Positions 8,907 to 16,567 of a stretch of 64,000 nucleotides of DNA are shown one piece after another (within the stretch, counting starts at the first letter, position 1; each line of letters begins with the position of its first letter). The notes under the pieces are model-generated. The model was given only the letters and a program-made list of their open reading frames with translations. It had not been told where the DNA came from and did no database searches. This DNA comes from JABDQA01 sp963759125. GTDB taxonomy: Bacteria; Desulfobacterota; Desulfobulbia; Desulfobulbales; Desulfocapsaceae. The position numbers were made by a program, and so were the translations under genes. Location of the stretch: the NCBI GenBank assembly GCA_963759125.1, contig CAVWXN010000002.1, forward strand, positions 62,001 through 126,000, read 5' to 3'.

Positions 8907-9494
8907 GTGAGAATTCTGAGCGTATCGGATGTCGTTGTGCCCGAACTGGTCGGCGGCAACAGCCCAATCGAGTCGGGAGGGATAGAGTTGATTCTCGGCT
9001 GTGGTGATCTGCCCCCGGAATATCTGGTCAGGCTCAGAGCGAAGTACGACGTGCCGCTCTATTATATCTTGGGAAATCATGATATCAGGCATGAACAGGT
9101 GGTGCAGGGCTGCACCAATATCACCGGCAGAATAGTCGAAACCGGTGGCTGTTGGTTCTTGGGATTCTCCGGTTCCCGCTGGTATAATGGTAATCCCAAC
9201 CAGTATAGGGAGCGCGAGATGCGGGCGCAGATCCGCAGACTCTGGTTCCCGCTGTGGCGTCTGAAACGGCTCGACGTGCTGGTTACCCATGCCCCGCCGC
9301 GGTATGTCCATGACGCAGAAGACCGATGCCATAGGGGGTTCTCCTGCTATCGTGACTTTATCAGACGATATAATCCACGTGTGCTGATCCACGGTCATAT
9401 TCACAGATTTTTTGAGACACCTGCCGAGAGGGTGAGTGTCGTAGATGGAACAAAGGTGATGAACAGCTATGGCTACCACATCTTCGAGATCTAA
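8907..9494 (+). CDS. Calcineurin-like metallophosphoesterase, divergent
   Basis: A 195-residue phosphoesterase of the metallophos fold. The motifs GCGDLPPEYL, LGNHD, THAPP and HGHIH are in the expected order and would supply most metal ligands. The first motif, normally DxH, reads SDVVV at the N-terminus, so the usual histidine is absent. The start is GTG with a purine-rich stretch upstream. The stop lies inside or directly before the ParB-like gene, suggesting co-translation. The substrate is unknown; small members of this fold include phosphodiesterases and protein phosphatases. Confidence 0.8.
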   Translation: MRILSVSDVVVPELVGGNSPIESGGIELILGCGDLPPEYLVRLRAKYDVPLYYILGNHDIRHEQVVQGCTNITGRIVETGGCWFLGFSGSRWYNGNPNQYREREMRAQIRRLWFPLWRLKRLDVLVTHAPPRYVHDAEDRCHRGFSCYRDFIRRYNPRVLIHGHIHRFFETPAERVSVVDGTKVMNSYGYHIFEI

Positions 9495-9495
9495 A

Positions 9496-10575
9496 ATGCA
9501 GCGTTTTGTCGACAAATTTTTCGGCTCCCGCGGAAAACAGAGCACCACTGAGGTCAACAGCAATTTTGAGAAAGTCCGGACCGCTGAACAGGCTTTCGAG
9601 TCCATAGACAGGGGAACCCTGTTGGTGCCGATAAACAGGATCGTCGGCAGCGTTGGCCGCTACCATGATTTTGATGCCCATTTCCGCCCCAAAGGCTATG
9701 ACAGCGATGAGCGGCTGCACGATATCATGAAAAAGATGCGCGAGGGCCGGCCTGTTCCGCCCATTTCGCTCTATCAGATAAAGGACAGCTACTATATACT
9801 CGACGGGCACCATCGCTACGCTGCGGCAAGGGAACTTGGTCACAGCGAGATCCGGTCCTGCATCCTCGAGCTGCTCCCCTCTAAAGATACCATCGAGAAC
9901 CGGCTCTATCGCGAACGTACCGAATTTCGAGACCGTTATCATCTCTCCGGGTCGATCGAATTGACAGAAATGGGGCAATTTTCGATTCTGGAAGAACAGA
10001 TCGAGGAACATAGGCAGTTTCTCGAACAGGAACTAAATAAAGCCGTATCACCAGTAGATGCGGCAGCCGACTGGTACAAGACCATCTACCTTCCGCTTCG
10101 GACCCTGTTAGAGTCGAGCAATCTCAGCAGCTCTTTCAAGTCGAGAACGGTTGACGATCTCTATCTTTATATATCGCTGCATCAGTGGAAGAGGGGAAAA
10201 ACCCGCACCTACGGAAAGGGCATCGATAAACTGATCCCTAAAAACATGGAGGAGTTCAGAGAGAAAATGGCTCAGCACACTTACCAGAACTATCCGGAGA
10301 TGCGCAGGGAGATCAATGTGTTCGTCCTGATGAACGTTGAGGGACGACATGAGAACAAGATCATGGACAAACTCTATGCACTCGATGCCGTACGTGAGGT
10401 ACACTCTGTTCACGGCGCCATCGATATCATTATCCGGGTCAAGCTGATGCGTGATCTGCTGTCTTCAGATGCTGAGCTTATTTCTCAGTTCATGCAAAGC
10501 ACTATCCGGCAGTGGCCAGGTGTGGTGAGCACCCAGACACTATTGCCCGGTGTCTCGAGGGTGAAGGATCTGTAG
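9496..10575 (+). CDS. ParB/Srx-like domain protein with a C-terminal AsnC/Lrp ligand-binding domain
   Basis: About 359 residues (368 if the upstream ATG at 9469 is used, which overlaps the phosphoesterase by 26 bases). The N-terminal third is a ParB/sulfiredoxin-type domain, with IPLYQ-like strand context and the motif YILDGHHRYAAARELG (about residues 100-115). This fold occurs in partition CTPases, nucleases and some kinases. The middle is helical. The last 85 residues or so resemble the dimeric alpha-beta barrel of AsnC/Lrp regulators (NVEGRHENKIMDKLYAL, then a GAIDIIIRV strand), which normally binds amino acids. There is no obvious helix-turn-helix. Function is not known; a ligand-controlled nucleotide-binding protein is one possibility. 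Confidence 0.7.
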   Translation: MQRFVDKFFGSRGKQSTTEVNSNFEKVRTAEQAFESIDRGTLLVPINRIVGSVGRYHDFDAHFRPKGYDSDERLHDIMKKMREGRPVPPISLYQIKDSYYILDGHHRYAAARELGHSEIRSCILELLPSKDTIENRLYRERTEFRDRYHLSGSIELTEMGQFSILEEQIEEHRQFLEQELNKAVSPVDAAADWYKTIYLPLRTLLESSNLSSSFKSRTVDDLYLYISLHQWKRGKTRTYGKGIDKLIPKNMEEFREKMAQHTYQNYPEMRREINVFVLMNVEGRHENKIMDKLYALDAVREVHSVHGAIDIIIRVKLMRDLLSSDAELISQFMQSTIRQWPGVVSTQTLLPGVSRVKDL

Positions 10576-10604
10576 AAGGTATTATGGCTAATTGGGAGCC
10601 CTGT

Positions 10605-10640
10605 AAATAAAAACGGCCGCAGCTCAAAGAGCAGCGGCCG
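10605..10640 (-). terminator. Intrinsic terminator of the repeat-protein gene
   Basis: A GC-rich hairpin with arms at 10614-10625 and 10629-10640, one mismatch and an AAA loop. Read on the minus strand it is followed by TTTTTATTT (10605-10613), so it ends transcription from the 670-residue protein gene. It also lies shortly after the plus-strand ParB-like gene. Confidence 0.85.
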
Positions 10641-10664
10641 CAGCTGGTAAGGTCCTTGAAGCGG

Positions 10665-12677
10665 CTAGCCGGCGCGCAGGCTGCCTGCCAGTTTATGATC
10701 GCCAAGCGCCTTTTCGACACTTGCCGCCACATCGAATTTGAGTTTCTCAAAGTCTTCCGCCTCAGCAGCTTTCTTGTAGATTGTTCTGGCCCAGTCCTCG
10801 GCGCCGAAACGGCGTAAAACACTCTCGGCAAGTGCAGACAACTCTTTGGCTCCGCTCAGTTTATCCTCAGCCTTGGCGTAGAGCGTTTTGAGGATTTCCT
10901 GGCCGCCGCCCTGTTGTTCAACATAGGTGAACACGTGTTCGAACTGGTAACCACTGGAACATTGATCGGCCGCTTTGGCGTAAATCTCTGAGGCCAGGTT
11001 GACATCGCCCAAGCTGCTTGCGGCCTTGCTGGCAATGGTCAACAGGCCAAAGCGATCGTCACATTTGGCCTGAGCGTTCTGCAGCAGTTTCCGGGTCCAG
11101 TCATCATCACCGAGGACTTCTTTCACCGCGGTCGCCAGTTTGGCTAGGTCGGGAGCCGAATTGAGGCCCTCTTCCAGCTTTTCCAGGTAGCTCTTGGCCT
11201 TGGCTTCATCCTTGAGGTATTTCATGGCAGCAGCGGCAACGTTTTTCTTGTCGGCAAACTTGTCTGACGCCTCGAATTGCTCAGCGTAGATTCGCCCCGC
11301 CCACTCTTTGTCACCAAGATCCTGGGCGATCAAATCGGCAAGTTTCATCCGTTCGTCGAAATACTTGGCTTGTTTCTCGGCATTGACAAACAGCTTGCGG
11401 ACATAGGGATGATCGCCGGTGGCCTGCATTACCTCGTGGCCTAGGTTCCACAGGGCGGCACCTTCTTCAGCTTCCTGTTCCCGGCGAATGTAGGCATCGT
11501 AAAGGTCGGCAAACTGCTCTCGTTTCTCTTTCTGCAGGGCGATGTCATCTTTCCATTGCTGATCGTCAGCATATTTTAGTACCGCGTCGGCCACCGACTG
11601 AAATTCCGAGTTGGTTTTGACAGCGTTCTCAGCCCGACGAAGTACTACTATGGCGCCATCACTATCATCGAGTTCATCGGCAAGTTTCTCGACGATCTTG
11701 ACCAGCTGTGGAGCTTCCGGGTCTGTTGCAGCTGCTTTCTGAAATAATTGCCCGGCGAATTCTTTGTTGCCGGTATCCTTGATCACAGCATCACCGAGTT
11801 TCATGAATTCCTGAAAACCGCTGAAACTGTCGCCGGCTTTTTTGTAAGCAGTCAAGACGAGATCCTGATCCTCGAGTGCTTCCTTGATCATCGCCCCGAG
11901 CTTTACCAACTCGTCACCACTGTCAAGCATGGTGATGGCTTTGTTGAAGAGTTTGGCGCCGTAAGCTTTGTCACCCAGAGCGGCAACCGCCTCCTTGGCC
12001 AGACCGCCCATGTCGAGACCGGTCTTAATCTGCCCCTCGGCACTCTTATACATGGTCGATCCCAGATCACTGTCGGGAAAAAGTTCTCCGGCGCTGGCTG
12101 CCAGGGCGGCAAAATCGGCACCGCTTTTACAGGACCCGGTGGCCTGGGTCAGCACCTCTTTGGCCTGGTCGGGATCATCGAAATCGTTAATCAGGCCTTT
12201 GGCCAGATCGATGAAATCGGCTGGCGCCTTGCACTGTTCTTTGGCTTTGGCGCTCACTTCTCTGGCCAGATCCTTATCGCCCAGAGCATCGTTTATCTTT
12301 TTAGACAGACCCAGAAATTCAGCGGCTTTGGAGGCTTTTTCAGTGGCCGCTGCAAACATCTCTTTGGCACCGTCGGTATCACCACCCTCTGCGGCAGCAA
12401 CTGCCAGATCACTCATCTCCACCGCGTCGCGGCAGGCAGATTTGGCCTGTTCGAAATATTCCGCCGCTTTTTCGTTATCACCGAGAATCACTTTGGCGCC
12501 GGTGGAAAGGGCGAGGAAATCCTGGGCAGTTGCTGCCCAGTCTGCACCTTCCTCGTACATTTCGACGGCCCAGTCCTTATCGTCGAGATCCCTGAAAGCT
12601 CCGAGAGCTACCGCCACATAATCCGTAGTTTCCTGACAATCGTCATATTTTTCTTCAAGTTCTTCGCGTGTTGCCAT
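10665..12677 (-). CDS. Large cytoplasmic helical-repeat protein (about 18 LGD/DWA repeats), function unknown
   Basis: A 670-residue, acidic, alanine-rich protein made almost wholly of degenerate repeats of about 36 residues. Each is anchored by a short L-G-D-K-[ED]-[WL]-A segment (for example LDDKDWA, LGDKDLA, LGDKEWA, FGAEDWA) followed by an aromatic or leucine and alanine-rich helices. This looks like an alpha-alpha hairpin solenoid related in style to TPR or Sel1, but I cannot name a family. There is no signal peptide or transmembrane segment. The start ATG has a good GGAGAG site, and the gene stands alone with its own terminator, suggesting an independently regulated scaffold or adaptor protein. 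Low cysteine count and clean codon use argue that it is a real, expressed gene. Confidence 0.8.
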   Translation of the reverse strand: MATREELEEKYDDCQETTDYVAVALGAFRDLDDKDWAVEMYEEGADWAATAQDFLALSTGAKVILGDNEKAAEYFEQAKSACRDAVEMSDLAVAAAEGGDTDGAKEMFAAATEKASKAAEFLGLSKKINDALGDKDLAREVSAKAKEQCKAPADFIDLAKGLINDFDDPDQAKEVLTQATGSCKSGADFAALAASAGELFPDSDLGSTMYKSAEGQIKTGLDMGGLAKEAVAALGDKAYGAKLFNKAITMLDSGDELVKLGAMIKEALEDQDLVLTAYKKAGDSFSGFQEFMKLGDAVIKDTGNKEFAGQLFQKAAATDPEAPQLVKIVEKLADELDDSDGAIVVLRRAENAVKTNSEFQSVADAVLKYADDQQWKDDIALQKEKREQFADLYDAYIRREQEAEEGAALWNLGHEVMQATGDHPYVRKLFVNAEKQAKYFDERMKLADLIAQDLGDKEWAGRIYAEQFEASDKFADKKNVAAAAMKYLKDEAKAKSYLEKLEEGLNSAPDLAKLATAVKEVLGDDDWTRKLLQNAQAKCDDRFGLLTIASKAASSLGDVNLASEIYAKAADQCSSGYQFEHVFTYVEQQGGGQEILKTLYAKAEDKLSGAKELSALAESVLRRFGAEDWARTIYKKAAEAEDFEKLKFDVAASVEKALGDHKLAGSLRAG

Positions 12678-12975
12678 AGCAATCTCTCCACATTTTGATT
12701 TTGTTGTTGAAATTAGCCTCCGTGACTCTCCTGGTAGAGCGTTAGATACTACTCGATTACCAGATAAGTTTTAAGCATGTTCCAAAAAAAAATCGAGAAA
12801 TGAATGAGGAAACAGTTATCTGAGATGTCATTAGCAGCAACGGTAATTCTTATTAATGATCTCCAGGAATACGCTGGGATTTAGCGTGCCAATTTCTGCA
12901 GATAACGTATGAGTAAACTGCTATGACTCGGAGAATGAAGATCTGATGAAAATGGCGTATAAAAAGGAAGCACTT
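12678..12975. other. Intergenic stretch between repeat-protein gene and tRNA-Glu terminator
   Basis: About 300 AT-leaning bases that must contain the minus-strand promoter of the repeat-protein gene. I see the GGAGAG ribosome site next to its start and an A9 run near 12784, but no convincing -35/-10 pair and no gene. Confidence 0.5.
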
Positions 12976-13007
12976 AAAAAGCACTTACCGTAGTCCGCGA
13001 TAAGTGC
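12976..13007 (-). terminator. Intrinsic terminator after tRNA-Glu
   Basis: Minus-strand hairpin with 7-base arms GCACTTA and TAAGTGC (12981-12987 and 13001-13007), followed in that direction by five T. It lies 10 bases beyond the tRNA 3' end and fits a single-tRNA transcript. Confidence 0.75.
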
Positions 13008-13017
13008 CTGAAATTAT

Positions 13018-13093
13018 TGGTGACCCCAAGGGGACTCGAACCCCTGTTCCCGGCGTGAGAGGCCGGTGTCCTAGGCCACTAGACGATGGGGCC
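13018..13093 (-). tRNA. tRNA-Glu (anticodon CTC), CCA encoded
   Basis: The minus strand folds as a canonical 76-base tRNA. It starts with GGCCCCA, which pairs with TGGGGTC at the 3' end (one G-U pair). The anticodon stem is CCGGC/GCCGG with loop CTCTCAC, and the T arm contains GGTTCGAGTCC. The discriminator A is followed by an encoded CCA (13018-13020 on the plus strand as TGG). It is a single tRNA with its own terminator. Confidence 0.96.
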
Positions 13094-13220
13094 ATGAAAG
13101 TGCCGAGATATTACTAGGCATGGGAAACCCTGTCAATAAGGTTTTGAATCATCAGCTATCTCACAGGGCTCTTAAGGACAAATGCTTGTCTACAACCCCG
13201 GGTGACGATGAAAAGCCTTC

Positions 13221-14744
13221 CTACCGGCCGAATCTCTGGCAGAGTCTTCTCAGATTGTCGGCAGCTTCATCGGTGAGGTGCTTCTCTTGGCAACGCCATT
13301 GCCAATTTCCTTTGGCCACACCCGGGGTGTTCATCCTGCAGTCGCTGCCAAAGCCGAGCAGATCCTGCAGGGGAATCACCGCAAGAGAGGCGGTGGAAGA
13401 AAGAGCCAGGTAGATGAGGTCATGATGGATAGGGCTGTCATCATGCATTATCCGGTTGGCGGAGCGCTTGATCTCCTCTCTCTGGTGATCGTTCAAATGG
13501 TTTGAAAGAAACCAGCCCAGAGTGGTATCGTTGTCGTGAGTGCCGGTATAAACCACGCAGTTCGGGGTGGTGTAGTTGTGGGGCAGAAAGGGATTGGCCG
13601 TATTGCCGTCGAAGGCGAACTGCAGCACTTTCATACCGGGGAAGCCTAGTCTGTTTCTGAGCTTGATAACCTCGTCTGAAATTTCTCCTAGGTCTTCAGC
13701 GATAATCTTCAACTCACCCAGGTGCCGGTAGATTTTTTCAAAAAAGGATGCTCCGGGACCCTTCACCCAGGTCCCGTTAAGTGCGGTTTTATCTTCAGCC
13801 GGGACCGCCCAGTAGGCCTGAAATCCTCTGAAATGATCGACCCGGGCAACATCAACCATATCGAAAATTGCTTTGAAGCGCTGCATCCACCACTCAACAA
13901 GCGCATCCTCCGTGGCAGAATCTCTGCTATTCCAGCGATAGAGAGGATTGCCCCAGAGTTGCCCGGTCTCGCTGAAATAATCCGGCGGAACTCCCGATAC
14001 TCTCAGGGGAGCGAGGGTCTCTTCATCGATTTCAAATATTTCCTGATGAGCCCAGACATCTGAGCTGTCCAGAGCGACATAGATGGGGATATCGCCGATA
14101 ATTTGAACCCCTCTCTCGGCTGCATGTATTTTTAGGGCCGACCATTGGCTGAAAAAGAGATATTGTTCAAACTGATAATAGTCAATCCGAGTGCTATAGC
14201 GTTTTTCAACCCGGGCCAGCGCCGAAGGGTTACGTCTGGCCAGATCGTCCGGCCAATCAGTCCAGGGTTTGCTGTTATGGACTTCTTTAAGACACATGAA
14301 CAGGGCGTAGTCTCTAAGCCAGGGGGTGCGGTTGACAAACTGCCGGTAATGGTCGTTCTGAACAGGGGAAAAGGTTTTGAAACTATCTTCCAGTAACCGT
14401 CTTTTGAATCTGTCTATCTGCTGGTAGTCGGTCAGGTAAGGGGAGAATGTCACTTTAGAATCGATGTCACTCTTTTTAAGTAGTCCTGAATCAACAAGAG
14501 AATTCGGGCAGATCAAAAGAGGGGAGCCGGCAAAGGCTGAACTGCTCATGTAGGGAGAGGAATCAAAATAAAGGCTGGTTGGTACTGTAGGCAGAATCTG
14601 CCAGTATTTCTGGCCTGCTCGATGCAGGAAATCGATAAACTCAAAAGAGGCAGATCCGATATCGCCAATGCCATAGGGGCCCGGTAGTGAGGTGATGTGA
14701 GCCAGGACTCCACTGGCTCTGTCGGTGGTAAGAAATGATTGCAT
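13221..14744 (-). CDS. malQ: 4-alpha-glucanotransferase (amylomaltase)
   Basis: GH77 enzyme that transfers glucan segments between maltodextrins or glycogen chains. The 507-residue length matches bacterial MalQ. The catalytic nucleophile lies in ARVDHFRGFQAYW, the acid/base in IIAEDLGEI, and the transition-state aspartate in YTGTHDNDT. It begins at ATG 14744 with a standard GVLAHITSLPGPYGIGDIG N-terminus. No other glycogen gene is adjacent. It is divergent from the sigma factor leader region. Confidence 0.95.
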   Translation of the reverse strand: MQSFLTTDRASGVLAHITSLPGPYGIGDIGSASFEFIDFLHRAGQKYWQILPTVPTSLYFDSSPYMSSSAFAGSPLLICPNSLVDSGLLKKSDIDSKVTFSPYLTDYQQIDRFKRRLLEDSFKTFSPVQNDHYRQFVNRTPWLRDYALFMCLKEVHNSKPWTDWPDDLARRNPSALARVEKRYSTRIDYYQFEQYLFFSQWSALKIHAAERGVQIIGDIPIYVALDSSDVWAHQEIFEIDEETLAPLRVSGVPPDYFSETGQLWGNPLYRWNSRDSATEDALVEWWMQRFKAIFDMVDVARVDHFRGFQAYWAVPAEDKTALNGTWVKGPGASFFEKIYRHLGELKIIAEDLGEISDEVIKLRNRLGFPGMKVLQFAFDGNTANPFLPHNYTTPNCVVYTGTHDNDTTLGWFLSNHLNDHQREEIKRSANRIMHDDSPIHHDLIYLALSSTASLAVIPLQDLLGFGSDCRMNTPGVAKGNWQWRCQEKHLTDEAADNLRRLCQRFGR

Positions 14745-14832
14745 GATGCTGTTCTATGTCTTCAGATGTTTAGCAAGAGGAATTGACCTCAGAAAAAATG
14801 ATGAATTGGGTAAAAAAAGTAATGACCATCGC

Positions 14833-14860
14833 TTGTATCTCAAAGGATCGATGCTATAAT
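14833..14860 (+). promoter_or_regulatory. Sigma-70-type promoter 1 upstream of the sigma factor gene
   Basis: TTGTAT (14833-14838), a 16-base spacer, then a perfect TATAAT (14855-14860). The predicted start is near 14867, only about eight bases before a strong hairpin and T run. It is therefore a promoter feeding directly into a terminator-like element. Confidence 0.7.
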
Positions 14861-14874
14861 TGTTGGTAAATGTG

Positions 14875-14914
14875 CTGTCCGCGGTGCCGAATAGGGCGCA
14901 TCGGGCAGTTTTTT
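14875..14914 (+). terminator. Hairpin plus T6 directly behind promoter 1
   Basis: Outer arms CTGTCCG/CGGGCAG and inner arms GTGCC/GGCGC are separated by a 2x2 internal loop, with loop GAATAG, and are followed by TTTTTT at 14909-14914. It would end a transcript from promoter 1 after roughly 48 bases. Confidence 0.75.
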
Positions 14915-14955
14915 AATGAGGTCATCAATGGTTATGCAATATCCTAATTTGAGTA

Positions 14956-14984
14956 TTGCCATAATCTAATCAATAGTGTATAAT
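14956..14984 (+). promoter_or_regulatory. Sigma-70-type promoter 2 upstream of the sigma factor gene
   Basis: TTGCCA (14956-14961), a 17-base spacer and a perfect TATAAT (14979-14984). The predicted start is near 14991. As with promoter 1, a strong hairpin with a T run follows within about 25 bases. Confidence 0.72.
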
Positions 14985-15013
14985 ACAGTGTTACTTTTAA
15001 TGTTTATCCACTA

Positions 15014-15048
15014 CATGCACTCGGCCTTTTTCCGGGTGCATGTTTTTT
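15014..15048 (+). terminator. Hairpin plus T6 directly behind promoter 2
   Basis: Arms CATGCACTCGG and CCGGGTGCATG (one G-U pair) around a C/T-rich loop, followed by TTTTTT (15043-15048). A transcript from promoter 2 would be about 58 bases. No better promoter was seen between here and the sigma gene start at 15170. Confidence 0.8.
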
Positions 15049-15169
15049 ATTTACCCTATTAATCAAAAGTGTGCATTTGCTGTCCTTCAGATACCGCAGT
15101 CACGTTCCAGCGGCAATACACTTTCTTCTGTCACCAGTTTAGTGAAAAGAGTAATGGAGACCGCCACCA

Positions 15170-16501
15170 GTGCTTTCTGAACTAAAAAAAGACCTACTAA
15201 AAGCAGGAAAATCGGAAGGTTGCATCAGTTTCGATGATTTGAATGACCTGCTACCGGATGAAATCAAAGATCCCCGCGACATAGAAAAGATCTTCAACTT
15301 TCTAGGAGATCACAACATCGAGATCGTCACCGAGGAGAAATCTGGTGAAAAGCGAACCCTGTCCGGTGAGGTGTGGGAAAAGAAGAAAGATTCCCGTGGC
15401 GATGGGGACGAAGATGAACCGGCCCTGGGATTTTCAGAAGACGACGAGCATGATGCCGAGGAAACCACCACCACTTATCTCAGGGAGATGGGGCGGTTCG
15501 ACCTGTTGACTCCCGAGGAAGAAGCGAAATACTCGAAAACGATCAGGCAGGGATTTGAAGCGATCATCACGGCCATTCGAAAAGACAAATCCGGAGTCCG
15601 TGAAATTGATTTGCTTCGGGAACGCATCGATCTCTGGGAGAAGCGTGATCCCACCCTGAAGCCGAAGAAGCAGCAGCTCAATTTTATGCGCTACAATGTT
15701 GCTGCCAGCACCAAGAAATACACGGATAAGCGTGAACTGCTCGAGCTGCAGGCCAAAATGGAAGCCTACAGCCGCTCCATCGAGGTTGCCAAGGACACGA
15801 TGATTCGGGCAAACCTGCGGCTCGTTGTTTCAATAGCCAAGCGCTATATGCATCAGGGATTGACCCTGGCCGATCTGATCCAGGAAGGAAATCTCGGTCT
15901 GATGCGGGCGGTTTTTCGTTTTGATTACACCAAGGGCAACAAGTTCTCCACCTATGCGAGCTGGTGGATCCGTCAGGCCATAACCCGGGCTATCCTGGAC
16001 AAGACCAGAACGATCAGGTTGCCGGTACATTTTCTTGAGTTGCGCAGCCAGTTCTTCAAAGCATTTTATGCTCTTTATAAAGAGCTTGGTCGGGAACCGA
16101 CACCGCTGGAGATTTCCAAGGCCACCAACTTGCCCATGGACAAGATACTGTCCATCCTGGAGGCATCGAGAGAACCCATTTCGCTGGAGACGCCGGTAGG
16201 GGACGATGATTCGACTCTGGGAGATTTTCTCGAGAACCAGGAATCCCAGTCACCTTACGAGGCGGTTCAGACCAGGGAACTTGCCGGTCGGGTAGAGGAG
16301 ATTCTGTCGACTCTGTCGGAACGAGAGGAGAAGATCATCCGGCTGCGCTTCGGCATTGGTGAGAAGGCGGAATATACCCTTGAGGAAATCGGCAAACGTT
16401 TCAATGTCTCCCGTGAACGCATCAGGCAGATTGAGAAAAAGGCACTCAATCGTCTGCGTCACTCCAGTCGAAGAGAGAAACTCAAGTATTTTATCGACTG
16501 A
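15170..16501 (+). CDS. rpoD: Sigma-70 family RNA polymerase sigma factor (RpoD-like)
   Basis: A 443-residue sigma factor. The N-terminal 57 residues match region 1.1 (LKKDLL, then a FDDLNDLLPDEI segment), a hallmark of primary sigma factors. They are followed by an acidic linker, region 1.2 (YLREMGRFDLLT), region 2 with SIAKRYMHQGLTLADLIQEGN and STYASWWIRQAITRA, region 3 and region 4 (TLEEIGKRFNVSRERIRQIE). It lacks the long non-conserved insert of enterobacterial RpoD, hence the short length. The segment after IRLPVHF is divergent (LELRSQFFKAF). It is either the housekeeping factor or a close paralogue; no dnaG is adjacent. GTG start with a GGAG site about 11 bases upstream. Confidence 0.85.
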   Translation: MLSELKKDLLKAGKSEGCISFDDLNDLLPDEIKDPRDIEKIFNFLGDHNIEIVTEEKSGEKRTLSGEVWEKKKDSRGDGDEDEPALGFSEDDEHDAEETTTTYLREMGRFDLLTPEEEAKYSKTIRQGFEAIITAIRKDKSGVREIDLLRERIDLWEKRDPTLKPKKQQLNFMRYNVAASTKKYTDKRELLELQAKMEAYSRSIEVAKDTMIRANLRLVVSIAKRYMHQGLTLADLIQEGNLGLMRAVFRFDYTKGNKFSTYASWWIRQAITRAILDKTRTIRLPVHFLELRSQFFKAFYALYKELGREPTPLEISKATNLPMDKILSILEASREPISLETPVGDDDSTLGDFLENQESQSPYEAVQTRELAGRVEEILSTLSEREEKIIRLRFGIGEKAEYTLEEIGKRFNVSRERIRQIEKKALNRLRHSSRREKLKYFID

Positions 16502-16533
16502 AGTAATCCCACTCAAACATATAAATAGAGATA

Positions 16534-16561
16534 AAACCGGTGATTTAAAGCCGGTTTTTTT
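16534..16561 (+). terminator. Intrinsic terminator of the sigma factor gene
   Basis: AAACCGG/CCGGTTT arms around a 10-base loop, then a T run to 16561. It ends only six bases before the mqnE GTG start. Confidence 0.85.
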
Positions 16562-16567
16562 ATTGGT

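Noticed and set aside
11748..12698. 316-codon plus-strand open frame
   Set aside because: It is antisense to the repeat-rich protein; the compositional bias of that gene opens the opposite strand. No family features or ribosome site.
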